Part shown: positions 24,932 to 25,395 of the stretch, one piece after another
Position numbering within the stretch: position 1 is the stretch's first letter
Layout of the letters: every line of letters starts with the position of its first letter
Assembly: GCA_028684915.1 (NCBI GenBank)
Contig: JAQUEZ010000079.1
Coordinates: forward strand, 1 to 25,395
DNA length: 25,395 bases
Source: Desulfobulbus sp.
GTDB taxonomy: Bacteria > Desulfobacterota > Desulfobulbia > Desulfobulbales > Desulfobulbaceae
Direction: 5' to 3'
Made by a program: the position numbers and the translations under genes
Notes under the pieces: generated by a model
Told to the model about the DNA's origin: nothing
The model's database searches: none
The model's input: the letters and a program-made list of their open reading frames with translations, nothing else

Positions 24932-25395
24932 ATGAACGTGAGATAATCAATCATATTGCCTCAATGGCAGCTCGTGCTGGCAGCGGTGATTTGATCAAAG
25001 GGATTGGCGATGACTGTGCGGTTGTCAATCGTGATGGCCGCCGTGTGTGGTTGTTGACTCTGGATACCCTGATTGAGTCGGTCCATTTTGACTGCGCCTT
25101 TCATCCTCCGCAGAAGCTGGGACGGAAGGCTGTTTCGGTCAATGTCAGCGATATCGGCGCAATGGGCGGAAAACCCCTATTTGCCCTCATGTCGGTGGGG
25201 ATGCCGCAGGGGTTTGATCCTGAATGGTTTCGTGCCTTTGCTCAAGGGGTGGCCGACGCCTGCCAGGAATACGGTTGTCTGCTTATCGGTGGCGATACGG
25301 TTGCCAGTCCGCAAGGGTTCAACTTTTCTCTGACCCTGATCGGTGAGGCCGAGGCGGGCAGGGTGGTGTACCGCAGTGGCGCACAGCCTGGAGAC
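24928..25395 (+). CDS. thiL: Thiamine-monophosphate kinase ThiL, 5' part
   Basis: This gene is cut by the window end after 156 codons. ThiL phosphorylates thiamine monophosphate to the active diphosphate, the last step of the de novo thiamine pathway. The visible part has the family signatures in order: an N-terminal EREIINHIA helix, GIGDDCAVV (metal/ATP site), LLTLDTLIESVHFD, the KAVSVNVSDIGAMGGKP motif, and LLIGGDTVASP. The ATG at 24928 overlaps the ptsI stop as ATGA, so it is translationally coupled to the phosphorelay genes. No functional link between ThiL and the PTS is known to me; the coupling may simply reflect operon packing. Confidence 0.93.
   Translation, partial: MNEREIINHIASMAARAGSGDLIKGIGDDCAVVNRDGRRVWLLTLDTLIESVHFDCAFHPPQKLGRKAVSVNVSDIGAMGGKPLFALMSVGMPQGFDPEWFRAFAQGVADACQEYGCLLIGGDTVASPQGFNFSLTLIGEAEAGRVVYRSGAQPGD

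Overview
The window looks like chromosomal core DNA from a Gram-negative, probably deltaproteobacterial (Desulfobacterota, perhaps Desulfobulbales-like) organism. This rests on protein style and gene content: a proteobacterial PII/Amt pair, a complete Nuo complex I with an enlarged NuoH and a short NuoG, and a sparse PTS (HPr plus enzyme I) beside thiL. The lineage is inferred and no marker settles it. Every convincing gene is on the + strand, and most are tightly packed with short gaps or ATGA-type stop/start overlaps.

Layout. Positions 1-997 hold no convincing gene. They contain a GC-rich 16-bp inverted repeat and a two-copy 24-bp tandem repeat that resembles the end of an IS21-type insertion sequence. 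A nitrogen-assimilation operon follows (glnB/glnK-type PII, then amtB). It is preceded by a correctly spaced sigma-54 -24/-12 element and closed by a terminator. Next come single genes for SSB (own candidate promoter and strong terminator) and the small nucleoside phosphorylase PpnP. A 385-bp gene-free leader then precedes the largest unit, nuoA-B-CD-E-F-G-H-I-J-K-L-M-N (4328-17791), which ends at a strong intrinsic terminator.

The nuo genes encode all 14 functional parts of proton-pumping NADH:quinone oxidoreductase on 13 genes, because NuoC and NuoD are fused. The Fe-S ligands of NuoB, E, F, G and I and the key membrane Glu/Lys residues of NuoK, L, M and N are all visible, so the complex should be functional and NADH-oxidising.

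Downstream lie a membrane-bound hybrid histidine kinase (Cache-like sensor, PAS, HisKA, HATPase, receiver) and a 558-residue membrane-anchored protein of unknown function. After an intergenic inverted repeat comes a translationally coupled series: an unknown 126-residue protein, an HPr-like protein with an altered phosphorylation site, enzyme I (ptsI), and the start of thiL, which runs off the window end.

No obviously new multi-gene system is visible. The best leads are the HPr variant with its coupled unknown partner, the kinase and its unknown neighbour, the lineage-specific changes in NuoG and NuoH, and the solitary IS-like end at the left edge.
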